NCBI RefSeq assembly: GCF_041320275.1
Contig: NZ_CP162023.1
Location: 868,001-932,000, forward strand
DNA: 64,000 nucleotides
Reading direction: 5' to 3'
Origin: Mumia sp. Pv4-285
GTDB taxonomy: Bacteria; Actinomycetota; Actinomycetes; Propionibacteriales; Nocardioidaceae
Shown here: positions 49,688-57,938 of the stretch, in pieces
Layout of the letters: each line of letters opens with the position of its first letter
Position numbering within the stretch: position 1 is the stretch's first letter
The notes under the pieces: generated by a model
Seen by the model: only the letters and a program-made list of their open reading frames with translations
Told to the model about the DNA's origin: nothing
Database searches by the model: none
Program-made: the position numbers and the translations under genes

Positions 49688-50648
49688 CCCCCGCTCGAAC
49701 CTCGTCGAGCACCGCCTCCCAGTCGGCGAGGAAGCGCTCGAGGCCGAAGCGGGCACGGGCCCGTTCGCGCGCGGCCGCACCGGTCTCCTCGGCGAGCGTC
49801 GGCTCGGCGACGAACCGGGCGGCCGCGTCGCGGAGCTCTCTGGGGTCGGCCGACGTGAACCCCGCGTCGCCGACGGCGCGCGGGGCCTCGGTGCCCGCGA
49901 ACGCGACGACCGGCAGCCCGAGGAACATGGCCTCGAGCAGCGACAGACCGAGCGAGGTCCAGCGCGCCGTGTGGACGTAGACGCGCCTCCGTGCGACCTC
50001 CTCGTGCATGGTGTCCTGCGGAAGGTCCTCGAACGCCCACACGCGTCCGCCCGCCCAGTCGACGTCGGCCAGCGGCGCGACGCCCATCCCGAACACGTCG
50101 AGCGGCACCGACTGCACGATCGTCGGAAGAAGGTCGGTGCCGAGGACCCGGGTGCGACGCACGGGCTCGTTCATCACGACCGCCGCGCGCGGCCACTCAC
50201 CCGTGAAGCGGTGCCCCGGGTCGACGATTCCGTGCTCGACGACGAACGTCGGTGCGCTGCCGCAGTCCCAGTACGCCCGGTTGAACGGCGTCACGTGCAC
50301 GATCGGCACGTCGCGCCGGTCGGCGTACGGGTGGCGGGTACGGACGGCGTCGCCCGGAGGTGTGTTGTGCTCGACGTACACGGCGGGCACATCGACCCCC
50401 GCGCGAAGTCCCGTCCACGTCCGGAGGAGCTCCTCCTCGTGCGGTCGCTGGAGGACGACGGCGTCGACGGCGGCGCTCGCCAGCTCCTCGGCCGTCACCT
50501 CGCGCACGGTGGCCGGCCAGTCCCAGGTCCGTGCACGCCCGCGCCCGTCGGCGTCGCGCGCGGCGTTCACCGGGACGAGGTACTCGTGCGGACCCTGGAC
50601 GAACGACGTCGCCCACGACCCGTGCACGTGCCAGATCAGGATGCGCAC
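49662..50648 (-). CDS. GT4-type glycosyltransferase
   Basis: 328 residues from the GTG at 50648 with GGAGG 5 nt upstream; the frame further upstream lies in the dehydrogenase gene, whose last 13 bases it overlaps. ILIWHVHGSWATSFVQG is the N-terminal Rossmann start and TSLGLSLLEAMFLGLPVVAFAGTEAP is the donor-binding E-x7-E-like region of GT4 (GT-B) enzymes. It would transfer a sugar from a nucleotide donor in the cytoplasm, probably in the glycan cluster that begins here. Acceptor and donor unknown. Confidence 0.8.
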   Translation of the reverse strand: MRILIWHVHGSWATSFVQGPHEYLVPVNAARDADGRGRARTWDWPATVREVTAEELASAAVDAVVLQRPHEEELLRTWTGLRAGVDVPAVYVEHNTPPGDAVRTRHPYADRRDVPIVHVTPFNRAYWDCGSAPTFVVEHGIVDPGHRFTGEWPRAAVVMNEPVRRTRVLGTDLLPTIVQSVPLDVFGMGVAPLADVDWAGGRVWAFEDLPQDTMHEEVARRRVYVHTARWTSLGLSLLEAMFLGLPVVAFAGTEAPRAVGDAGFTSADPRELRDAAARFVAEPTLAEETGAAARERARARFGLERFLADWEAVLDEVRAGVRSRATLP

Positions 50649-51940
50649 GCCGACCTCCCGAGGCCGTGGAACGACCATCCCGCCGCGCGCCACTTGTCTG
50701 CGTCGAGGCACGTGCGGGCGTCGACCACCACCGGGGACGCGACGGCTCCTCGCAGCGCGACGGGATCGAGTCCGATGTAGTCCTCCCACGCGGTCAGCAC
50801 CGTCACGACGTCCGCGTCGGCGCAGGCCTCCTCCGCCGAGTCGGCGTACGACAGCCGGTCGGCGACCCGCGCTGCCGACCCCGCAGCGCGCGGGTCGTGG
50901 ACCCGCACGTCGGCTCCGAGCCGTTGCAGCGTCGTCGCGACATCGAGAGCAGGGGAGTCGCGGACGTCGTCGGAGCCCGGCTTGAAAGCGACGCCGAGCA
51001 CCGCCACACGTCGCCGCTCGCCCCACAGCTCGCGCACGATGTCGACCGCGCGGGCGCGCTGGCGCATGTTGACCAGGTCGACGTGGTGGAGCAGCGCGGC
51101 TGACTCGACGCCCAGCTCACCGGCCCGGGCGACGAACGCTCGCGTGTCCTTCGGAAGGCAGCTCCCGCCGTACCCGAGGCCGGGCTGGAGCACGTCGGTG
51201 CCGATGCGAGGATCAGCACCGAGGATGCGGACCAGGTCGTCGATGTCGGCGCCGGAGCGCTCGCACACCTCCCCGAGCACGTTCACGACCGAGATGCGCG
51301 CCGCCAGCATGACGTTCGCCGAGACCTTCGCGAGCTCCGCCGTCCGCAGGTCGGTGCGCACCACCGGCGTGCCCTCGCTCAGCCACCGCGCGTACACCTC
51401 GGCGAGGACCGCGTACGACGCGTCGTCGCGGACGCCGAGCACGAGCCGGTCGGGGTGCAGCGAGTCCTGCACGGCACGGCCCTCGCGGAGGAACTCCGGG
51501 TTCCATGCCAACGAGACGGAGACCTGCGCCTCTGCCTCGAGGACTCCGAGCAGGTCGTCCGCGGTGCCGACGGGGACCGTCGACCGGCCCACGACCAGGC
51601 AGTCACGTCGCGCGTGCCGAGCGACGGCGGCTGCGGCCGTACGGAGTGCGCCGAGGTCGGCGCCACGGCCACCACGCTGCTGCGGTGTCCCGACGCAGAG
51701 GAAGTGCACCTCGGCGTCGGCGACGTCGGCGACGTCGGTCGTGAATCTCAGCCGTCCGCTGCCGACCCCCTCCTGCAGGAGGTCGGCCAGACCAGGCTCG
51801 TGGAAGGGCGCACGGCCCGCCGACAATGCCTCGAGGCGGGTGGGGTCGACGTCGTGAGCGACCACGTCGTGCCCTGCTGCGGCAAGGCACGCGGCGTGCG
51901 TGGCGCCCAGGTATCCCGTTCCGATCACCGATGCTCTCAC
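50636..51940 (-). CDS. ugd: UDP-glucose 6-dehydrogenase
   Basis: 434 residues. NAD site IGTGYLGATHA (6-16), STVPVGT, NPEFLREG (147-154), and the catalytic cysteine C261 in GYGGSCLPKDT are all present. It oxidises UDP-glucose to UDP-glucuronate with two NAD+. K205 in AELAKVSAN is kept; a later lysine of the helix is arginine here (LAARIS). GTG start. Together with the UDP-glucuronate-decarboxylase-like epimerase at 55117 it could supply UDP-xylose or UDP-glucuronate for the cluster. Confidence 0.9.
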   Translation of the reverse strand: MRASVIGTGYLGATHAACLAAAGHDVVAHDVDPTRLEALSAGRAPFHEPGLADLLQEGVGSGRLRFTTDVADVADAEVHFLCVGTPQQRGGRGADLGALRTAAAAVARHARRDCLVVGRSTVPVGTADDLLGVLEAEAQVSVSLAWNPEFLREGRAVQDSLHPDRLVLGVRDDASYAVLAEVYARWLSEGTPVVRTDLRTAELAKVSANVMLAARISVVNVLGEVCERSGADIDDLVRILGADPRIGTDVLQPGLGYGGSCLPKDTRAFVARAGELGVESAALLHHVDLVNMRQRARAVDIVRELWGERRRVAVLGVAFKPGSDDVRDSPALDVATTLQRLGADVRVHDPRAAGSAARVADRLSYADSAEEACADADVVTVLTAWEDYIGLDPVALRGAVASPVVVDARTCLDADKWRAAGWSFHGLGRSACAS

Positions 51941-51985
51941 CGTCTTGGGGTGCCCGGGACCGAGGCGGTCATGCGTGGAAGACGC

Positions 51986-52010
51986 GTTTCACCGGCGCGC
52001 TTTCGGGGCA
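51986..52010 (+). promoter_or_regulatory. Possible SigB-type promoter GTTT-N15-GGGGCA
   Basis: GTTT (51986-51989) and GGGGCA (52005-52010) are 15 bases apart, ending 10 bases before the carbamoyltransferase ATG. Resembles the GTTT-N15-17-GGGTA pattern of stress sigma factors; low certainty. Confidence 0.25.
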
Positions 52011-52020
52011 ACGGACGACC

Positions 52021-53676
52021 ATGAAGGTCCTCGGAGTCAACGCGCTGTTCCACGACCCGTCGGCGGCCCTGGTCGTCGACGGGCGAGTCGTCGCCGCCGC
52101 CGAGGAGGAGCGGTTCAGCCGACGCAAGCACGGCAAGAGACCCGTGCCCTTCGCCGCGTGGGAGCTGCCGGAGCAGGCGATGAGGTGGTGCCTCTCGCGC
52201 GCCGGCCTCGACCCGGCCGACCTCGACGTGGTGGCGTACGCGTACGACCCCTCGCTGGCCGAGCCGATCGAGGCCCTCGGCCTGCACGACCCGTGGGACG
52301 GGCTCCGGCAGCGCTATGCCGAGCACGCGCCCGGGTTTCTCGCGACCGCGCTCCCCGGACTCGATCCCGCGGTGGTCCGGTTCGTGCCGCACCACGTCGC
52401 GCACGCCGCCTCCGCCGGGCTGGCCCTCACCGCCGGCGACACCGACGTCCTCGTCCTGGACGGGCGCGGGGAGGCGACGAGCCACCTGGCGGGTCGGTAC
52501 GAGGGCGGGGTTCTCCACCCGCTCGCCGGTCAGCGGCTGCCGCACTCCCTCGGCCTGCTGTACGAGGACCTGACCGAGCACCTCGGCTTCCTCCGCAGCA
52601 GCGACGAGTACAAGGTGATGGCGCTGGCCTCGTACGGCAGCGCACGGCACGCCGACGCCCTGCGCGAGCGGATCCACGCCGACGGAGCAGGCGGGTTCGT
52701 CACCGAGCAGGTCGACTGGTCGGCGTTCGCGAAGCCACGCGCCGACGACGAGTCGTGGACGCGTGACCACGCCGACCTCGCCGCGAGTGCGCAGCGGGTC
52801 CTCGAGGACACGCTCATCGACCTTGCACGGTGGCTGCACGACCAGACTGGTGGCGAGAGTCTCGCGCTCGCCGGCGGCGTCGCGCTGAACTGCGTCGCCA
52901 ACACGCGCCTCTTCGCCGAGACCCCGTACACGGCGATCCTCCCTCAGCCCGCCGCAGGTGACGCGGGTACGGCGCTCGGCGCGGCGCTGCAGGTCGCGGC
53001 GGGTGACGGCCCCACGCACCCGTGGCCGGGCGCGGGCCTCGGCAGCCGGTTCGACGACGACGAGATCGAGGCCGCACTGCGTACGGCGCACTGGCCGGTC
53101 GAGCGCCCGGCCGATCTCGCGGCGACCGTGGCCGACAGGCTCGCCGCCGGTGGGATCGTCGCCTGGTTCCAGGGCGCCAGCGAGTTCGGCCCCCGGGCAC
53201 TCGGCCACCGTTCGCTCCTCGCCGACCCCCGGGACGCCCAGAACCTCGATCGTCTCAACGCCGTGAAGGGGCGCGAGAGCTTCCGCCCGGTCGCGCCGAT
53301 GGTGCTGGAGGAGCGTGCCGCGTCGATCTTCGAGCGGGGCCCGCTCCCGTCGCCGCACATGCTCTTCGTCCACGACGTCCGACCGCAGTGGCGCGACCGT
53401 ATCCCTGCCGTCGTGCACGTCGACGGCACGGCGCGGGTGCAGACCGTCGACCGGACGAGCGAGCCGAGGGTCGCCGCGCTGCTCGACGCCTTCGAGGAGC
53501 GTACGGGCGTCCCGGTGCTGGTGAACACCAGCCTGAACACGGCCGGGCGGCCGATGGTGGACTCACCGCGAGACGCCCTCGAGCTGTTCGGATCGGCTCC
53601 GGTCGAGATGCTCGTGATAGGTCCGTACGTCCTGACCCGCCCGCCGGTCCACGGGCGCGGGGAGCGGGGCCGATGA
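52021..53676 (+). CDS. Carbamoyltransferase (NodU/CmcH family)
   Basis: 551 residues. The N-terminal Kae1-like half has GVNALFHDPSAALV, EEERFSRRKH and the metal ligands in PHHVAHAASA; the YrdC-related C-terminal part has EFGPRALGHRSLLADPR. These enzymes make carbamoyl-adenylate from carbamoyl phosphate and ATP and place the carbamoyl group on a sugar hydroxyl, as in Nod factors and aminoglycosides. Here the sugar is probably part of the glycan made by the surrounding cluster. Coupled by ATGA to the GT2-phosphatase fusion. The open frame upstream of 52021 is not coding. Confidence 0.9.
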   Translation: MKVLGVNALFHDPSAALVVDGRVVAAAEEERFSRRKHGKRPVPFAAWELPEQAMRWCLSRAGLDPADLDVVAYAYDPSLAEPIEALGLHDPWDGLRQRYAEHAPGFLATALPGLDPAVVRFVPHHVAHAASAGLALTAGDTDVLVLDGRGEATSHLAGRYEGGVLHPLAGQRLPHSLGLLYEDLTEHLGFLRSSDEYKVMALASYGSARHADALRERIHADGAGGFVTEQVDWSAFAKPRADDESWTRDHADLAASAQRVLEDTLIDLARWLHDQTGGESLALAGGVALNCVANTRLFAETPYTAILPQPAAGDAGTALGAALQVAAGDGPTHPWPGAGLGSRFDDDEIEAALRTAHWPVERPADLAATVADRLAAGGIVAWFQGASEFGPRALGHRSLLADPRDAQNLDRLNAVKGRESFRPVAPMVLEERAASIFERGPLPSPHMLFVHDVRPQWRDRIPAVVHVDGTARVQTVDRTSEPRVAALLDAFEERTGVPVLVNTSLNTAGRPMVDSPRDALELFGSAPVEMLVIGPYVLTRPPVHGRGERGR

Positions 53677-55214
53677 CCCCGGCCGGCGTGGTGACGGCCG
53701 ATACCACCGTCGTCGTACCCACGATCGGACGCCCCTCGCTGGCGCGGGTGCTCGCGACGTTCCTCGCCCCTGCCCATCCGGGAGTCGCCGCGGTGGTCGT
53801 CGTCGACGACCGGCCGGCAGACGACGAACGACCGCTGCAGGAGGTCGTGCCGGCGCTCCCGCCCGACGGTTCGCGGCCGTGGCTGAGCGTCGTCCGCTCG
53901 TACGGGCGTGGGCCGGCGGCCGCTCGCAACCTCGGAGCGGCACGGGCCAGGACACCGTGGATCTCGTTCCTCGACGACGACGTCGAGCCGGAACCGGGGT
54001 GGGCCGCGCACCTCGTGCGCGACCTGCAGTCCGTCGCTCCCGACGTGGCCGGGACGCAGGGTCGGGTGGAGGTCCCTCTGCCGGCCGACCGGCGCCCCGA
54101 CGACTTCGCGCGCGCCACGGCGGGGCTCGCGACGGCGCGCTGGATCACCGCCGACATGTCGTACCGCCGTGCGGCGTTCGTCGCGGCCGGCGGCTTCGAC
54201 GAACGGTTCCCGCGCGCCTACCGCGAGGACGCCGACCTCGCTCTGCGGGTCGCGGCGACGGGCGCCCGCCTCGTGCGAGGCCGTCGTCTGGTCGTCCACC
54301 CGGTCCGCGCCGAGCGTGCCGGCGTCAGCGTGCGTGCACAGCGCGGCAACGCCGACGACCGCCTCATGCGTGCGCTCCACGGACGCGACTGGCGTACGCG
54401 GGCGGAAGCACCTCCGGGTCGGCTGCGGCGTCACGCGGCCGTGACTGCCCTCGGGGCTGCCGGCGTGACCGCGCTGGTCGCCCGTCGACCGTGGATCGCC
54501 TCCGCAGCGCTCGGCGGCTGGGCGGCGGGGACCGCCGAGCTCTTCCTCGCCCGCTGGCTCCCGGGATCCCGCTCCCGTGCGGAGACGGTGCGGATGCTCA
54601 TGACCAGCGCGGTGATCCCTCCGGCTGCCACCTGGCACGCCGCGCGCGGAGCCGTCCTCCACCGCCGCGAGGAGCCGTGGCCGTCGCACCGCTGGCTGGT
54701 CCTGCTGGACCGCGACGGGACGCTGGTCCGGGACGTGCCCTACAACGGCGACCCCGAGAAGGTCGAGCCGGTCGAGGGCGCCGAGCAGGCCGTGGCGCGA
54801 CTACGAGGCGCCGGCGCGTACGTCGGGCTGCTCACCAACCAGTCAGGGGTGGGCCGAGGCTTCCTCGAGCGCGAGCAGGTCGATGCCGTGAACCGCCGGG
54901 TCGAGGAGCTGCTCGGCCCGTTCGACGTGACCAAGGTGTGCCCGCACGCGCCCGAGGACGGGTGCGCGTGCCGCAAGCCGGCGCCCCGCATGGTTCTCGA
55001 GGCGTGCGCGACGCTCGACGTGCCGCCCGAGCGGTGCGTCGTGATCGGTGACATCGGAGCCGACGTCGAGGCCGCGCGCGCCGCCGGGGCTCGCGGCATC
55101 CTCGTCCCGAACGACGTCACCCGTCCTGAGGAGGTCGCGGCGGCGACGTTCGTACGACCTGATCTGAGCTCCGCTGTCGATGCGGTGGTCCTGTGGGCGG
55201 AGCGGCGCCGTTGA
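53673..55214 (+). CDS. GT2 glycosyltransferase fused to GmhB-type phosphatase
   Basis: 513 residues. Residues about 11-245 are a GT-A glycosyltransferase: VVVPTIGR, the DxD-like DDD at 101-103 and the ED in REDAD (184-188). A mostly hydrophobic or helical linker (about 252-325) follows. Residues about 341-513 are a HAD-IIIA phosphatase: DRDGT (346-350), TNQSG, the zinc loop C423-x-H425...C431-x-C433 and GD (459-460). That loop is the mark of D-glycero-D-manno-heptose 1,7-bisphosphate phosphatase (GmhB) and the HisB N-domain. With the isomerase and HldE genes nearby this completes an ADP-heptose pathway. Confidence 0.85.
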   Translation: MTPAGVVTADTTVVVPTIGRPSLARVLATFLAPAHPGVAAVVVVDDRPADDERPLQEVVPALPPDGSRPWLSVVRSYGRGPAAARNLGAARARTPWISFLDDDVEPEPGWAAHLVRDLQSVAPDVAGTQGRVEVPLPADRRPDDFARATAGLATARWITADMSYRRAAFVAAGGFDERFPRAYREDADLALRVAATGARLVRGRRLVVHPVRAERAGVSVRAQRGNADDRLMRALHGRDWRTRAEAPPGRLRRHAAVTALGAAGVTALVARRPWIASAALGGWAAGTAELFLARWLPGSRSRAETVRMLMTSAVIPPAATWHAARGAVLHRREEPWPSHRWLVLLDRDGTLVRDVPYNGDPEKVEPVEGAEQAVARLRGAGAYVGLLTNQSGVGRGFLEREQVDAVNRRVEELLGPFDVTKVCPHAPEDGCACRKPAPRMVLEACATLDVPPERCVVIGDIGADVEAARAAGARGILVPNDVTRPEEVAAATFVRPDLSSAVDAVVLWAERRR

Positions 55215-56178
55215 TCTGGTCGCGCACCCAGGCGGCCGTCCGCGCGAGGCCGTCCTCGAGGTCCACCTCGGGCTTCCACCCCAGCGTCTCCATCGCGCGC
55301 GTGATGTCGGGGCAGCGTCGCGCCGGATCGTCCTGCGGAAGGTCGACGTGAACGACCTCGGAGTGCGACCCCGTCGCCTTCAGCACCTGCTCGGCCAGCT
55401 CGAGCATGGTGATCTCGTGCGGGTTGCCCACGTTGACGGGACCCGGTTCGTCCGCGGTCGCCATCGCGACCAGAGCGCGCACCGTGTCGTCGACGTAGCA
55501 GAACGAGCGGGTCTGCGAGCCGTCTCCTTGGACGGTGAGCGGCTCTCCGCGCCACGCCTGGGCGAGGAAGGTGGTCACGACCCGGCCGTCGTCGAGAGCC
55601 ATGCGGGGCCCGTAGGTGTTGAAGATGCGAACGACACCGACGTCGAGGTCGCGCGAGCGCCGGAACGCGAACGTTGCCGCCTCGGAGAAGCGCTTGGACT
55701 CGTCGTAGACGGCGCGCGGTCCGATCGGGTTGACGTTGCCCCAGTACTCCTCCGGCTGAGGCGTGACCTCGGCGTCGCCGTACACCTCCGAGGTCGACGC
55801 GAGGACGAAGCGCGCGTCGTCCTCGGCGGCGAGCTCCAGCGCACGCATCGTCCCGGCGCTGCCCGAGCGCAGCGTGTGCACCGGCATGCGGAGGTAGTGG
55901 ACCGGGGACGCGGTCGCGGCGAGGTGGATGAGCACGTCGATCCGGCCGTGGCCCCCACGGGCGTCGGCGGCGTCGAGATCCGAGACGTCGGCGATCACGA
56001 GACGGAACCGAGGGATCCTGGCCGCTGCCACGACGTTCGCCGCGGAGCCGGTGGACTCGTCGTCGACGCAGGTGACGCGGGCACCGGACGCGAGCAGCGA
56101 CTCACACAGGGTGGAGCCGAGGAACCCTGCTCCGCCGGTGACGAGCACGTGGGCGTCGGTGAGGGCGCCGGGGGTCAC
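55117..56178 (-). CDS. NAD-dependent epimerase/dehydratase, UDP-glucuronate-decarboxylase-like
   Basis: 353 residues from the GTG at 56178. GGAGFLG (15-21), TSE (129-131) and the YxxxK pair Y158/K162 define an extended SDR. EEYWGNVNPIGPRAVYDESKR is close to the UDP-glucuronate decarboxylase (UDP-xylose synthase) signature, and GDGSQTRSFCYVDD is the nucleotide-sugar substrate loop. It therefore probably uses the UDP-glucuronate made by the product of 50636-51940. The last 98 bases overlap, tail to tail, with the GT2-phosphatase gene. Start overlaps the stop of a 16-codon mini-ORF (56175-56225). Confidence 0.85.
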   Translation of the reverse strand: MTPGALTDAHVLVTGGAGFLGSTLCESLLASGARVTCVDDESTGSAANVVAAARIPRFRLVIADVSDLDAADARGGHGRIDVLIHLAATASPVHYLRMPVHTLRSGSAGTMRALELAAEDDARFVLASTSEVYGDAEVTPQPEEYWGNVNPIGPRAVYDESKRFSEAATFAFRRSRDLDVGVVRIFNTYGPRMALDDGRVVTTFLAQAWRGEPLTVQGDGSQTRSFCYVDDTVRALVAMATADEPGPVNVGNPHEITMLELAEQVLKATGSHSEVVHVDLPQDDPARRCPDITRAMETLGWKPEVDLEDGLARTAAWVRDQINGAAPPTGPPHRQRSSDQVVRTSPPRPPQDG

Positions 56179-56225
56179 GAGGCCACGCCGGGAAGGAGTC
56201 GCCGCCGCCGATCGAAGTCGCTCAT
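56175..56225 (-). CDS. 16-codon mini-ORF linking two glycan genes
   Basis: ATG at 56225 overlaps the stop of the upstream GT9 gene (ATGA) and its own TGA overlaps the GTG start of the epimerase (GTGA). The product would be 16 residues with a run of four arginines. The exact double overlap suggests that it is translated and transfers ribosomes from the GT9 gene to the epimerase, which has no good ribosome-binding site of its own. Confidence 0.45.
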   Translation of the reverse strand: MSDFDRRRRLLPGVAS

Positions 56226-57223
56226 GTGGAGGCGGTACCCACGTCGGCGGTCGGCATTCCCGCCCGCAGAGCCGTGCGGGCGAGGGCGAGGACCTCCTCG
56301 GCGGTGATCGCGGCCAGCGCAGGATCGAGGTGGTCGTCGTGCGGATCGCCGCGGTGCGGCACGGGGCCCTCGTCGCCGTGCCACAGGACCCGGTGCCCAC
56401 GTCCCCGGGGCGGACCCCACGTCGCCGGCGAGGTCGGTCCGAAGAGGGTGACCGACGGTGTCCCGAACGCCGGGGCGAGATGAGCGACGCCGGTGTCGGA
56501 CGAGAGCAGGAGTCGCGCCGACGCGACCACGGCGGCGAGCGCCCGTACGTCGGTCCTGCCGGCCAGCACCGACTCCGGCGGCAGCCCGGCGAGGGCGGCG
56601 ACCTGCTCGGCGAGCGGACGTTCTCGGGGTGATCCCGTGACGACGACGGGCCTGGTGCCCGCCAGCGTCGACGCGACCGAGGCCCACCTCTCCGCGGGCC
56701 AGCGCCGTGATCCTGCGGCTGCGCCGGGATGGACGACGACGGCCCCGCGAACGATCGGCTCGGCGAGCGCGAGCTCGAGCCCGGTGTCGTCAGGGTCCGC
56801 CGATACGTCGTACGCCTCGTCGATCAGCCGGCACCATCGCGCGCGCTCGTGCTCGTCCGCCCTCCAGGGGGGACCGGAGGAGAGCGTCAGTGCGTCCGCG
56901 AACGCGACGAGGCGTCGTGGCCGTGTGCTCAGCAGCAGGCGGTGGCTCTGGGGTCCCCGACCGTGAAGGTTGACCGCGACGTCGGCGCCGTGGGTTCCGC
57001 CCGGGAGCGGTCCGAGGCCCTGGTGCGGGACTACCTCGTCGACCAGTCCGGCGTCGCGCAGCAGTCCACCCGCGTCGCGCGGGCCCACGAGGACGATCTC
57101 GGCCCGGGGCAGGCCCCGCCGCAGTCCCCGCAGCGCGGGGACCGCGGCGAGCAGGTCACCGAGGCCGAGTGCCCGCAGCACCAGGACCCGCGGACGGGAG
57201 GATGCCGCAGGCAGGGAGCTCAC
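56222..57223 (-). CDS. GT9 (heptosyltransferase-type) glycosyltransferase 1
   Basis: 333 residues from the GTG at 57223, which overlaps the stop of the SDR gene. RVLVLRALGLGDLLAAVPALRGL at the N-terminus, VVVHPGAAAGSRRWPAERWASV in the middle and SDTGVAHLAPAFGTPSVTLFGPT near the C-terminus are the GT9 signatures of ADP-heptose:LPS heptosyltransferases. In a Gram-positive the acceptor cannot be lipid A core, so a secreted or wall-linked glycan is more likely. The open frame upstream of 57223 is not needed. Confidence 0.85.
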   Translation of the reverse strand: MSSLPAASSRPRVLVLRALGLGDLLAAVPALRGLRRGLPRAEIVLVGPRDAGGLLRDAGLVDEVVPHQGLGPLPGGTHGADVAVNLHGRGPQSHRLLLSTRPRRLVAFADALTLSSGPPWRADEHERARWCRLIDEAYDVSADPDDTGLELALAEPIVRGAVVVHPGAAAGSRRWPAERWASVASTLAGTRPVVVTGSPRERPLAEQVAALAGLPPESVLAGRTDVRALAAVVASARLLLSSDTGVAHLAPAFGTPSVTLFGPTSPATWGPPRGRGHRVLWHGDEGPVPHRGDPHDDHLDPALAAITAEEVLALARTALRAGMPTADVGTAST

Positions 57224-57903
57224 GGCCAGGACGGCTCGACGGAGGGCGTGACGACGAGCTCGCGTACCTCGCACCCGGCGGGTGTCTCCAGGGCGAAGAC
57301 GACAGCGCGCGCGACGTCCTCAGGGTCGTTGAGGACCGCGTCGGCCGGGGGCTTGTACTGCTCGGTCCGTCCGTCGAAGAACGCCGTCCGCATCCCTCCG
57401 GGGACCAGCATCGTGACGCCGACCTCGCCGGCCAGCTCGGCCGCGAGGGCCCGGGTGAAGCCGACCACGCCGAACTTCGAGGCGCAGTACGCCGTCGCAT
57501 CCGGCAGGGCCCGCAGACCGAGCGTCGAGGCGACCGTCACGATGCGTCCGCGTTCGGCGCGCAGCGAGGGCAGTGCCGCGCGGACCACGGCGGCCGTGCC
57601 CAGCAGGTTGACGGCGATCACGCGCTCCCAGTCCTCCGTCGCGACGTCCTCGAGACGCCCGCACGCGTCGGTCCCGGCGCAGGTCACCACGCCGTGCAGA
57701 CCACCGGTCCGGTCGATCGCCTCCTCGACCGCACGCGACGCGGCAGCGGTGTCCGCGAGGTCGACGACGGTGTGGTCGTAAGGCGAGTCCGGCGCCACGC
57801 GGTCCAGGACGTACGGGGTGCCGCCGGCCTTGTCGACGGCCGCAGCGACGGCCGCGCCGAGACCGGAGGCGCCTCCGGTGACGAGAACGGTTCCGACAGT
57901 CAT
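57220..57903 (-). CDS. Short-chain dehydrogenase in the heptose cluster
   Basis: 227 residues, classical SDR. TVLVTGGASGLGAAVA cofactor motif, catalytic serine in VASTLG and the YCASK pair; no large insertion, so it is not HldD, which is an extended SDR. AGGAGG 4-5 nt before the ATG. It could reduce or oxidise a heptose or other sugar nucleotide of the cluster; substrate unknown. It lies between the GT9 and HldE genes. Confidence 0.8.
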   Translation of the reverse strand: MTVGTVLVTGGASGLGAAVAAAVDKAGGTPYVLDRVAPDSPYDHTVVDLADTAAASRAVEEAIDRTGGLHGVVTCAGTDACGRLEDVATEDWERVIAVNLLGTAAVVRAALPSLRAERGRIVTVASTLGLRALPDATAYCASKFGVVGFTRALAAELAGEVGVTMLVPGGMRTAFFDGRTEQYKPPADAVLNDPEDVARAVVFALETPAGCEVRELVVTPSVEPSWP

Positions 57904-57938
57904 CGTTCCTCCTGTGATGGGGGTGGGACGGGAACGCC

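Noticed and set aside
47576-49780. 734-codon minus-strand frame over the topoisomerase IB and ChaB genes
   Set aside because: Antisense shadow; topoisomerase catalytic residues and ChaB domain are on the plus strand.
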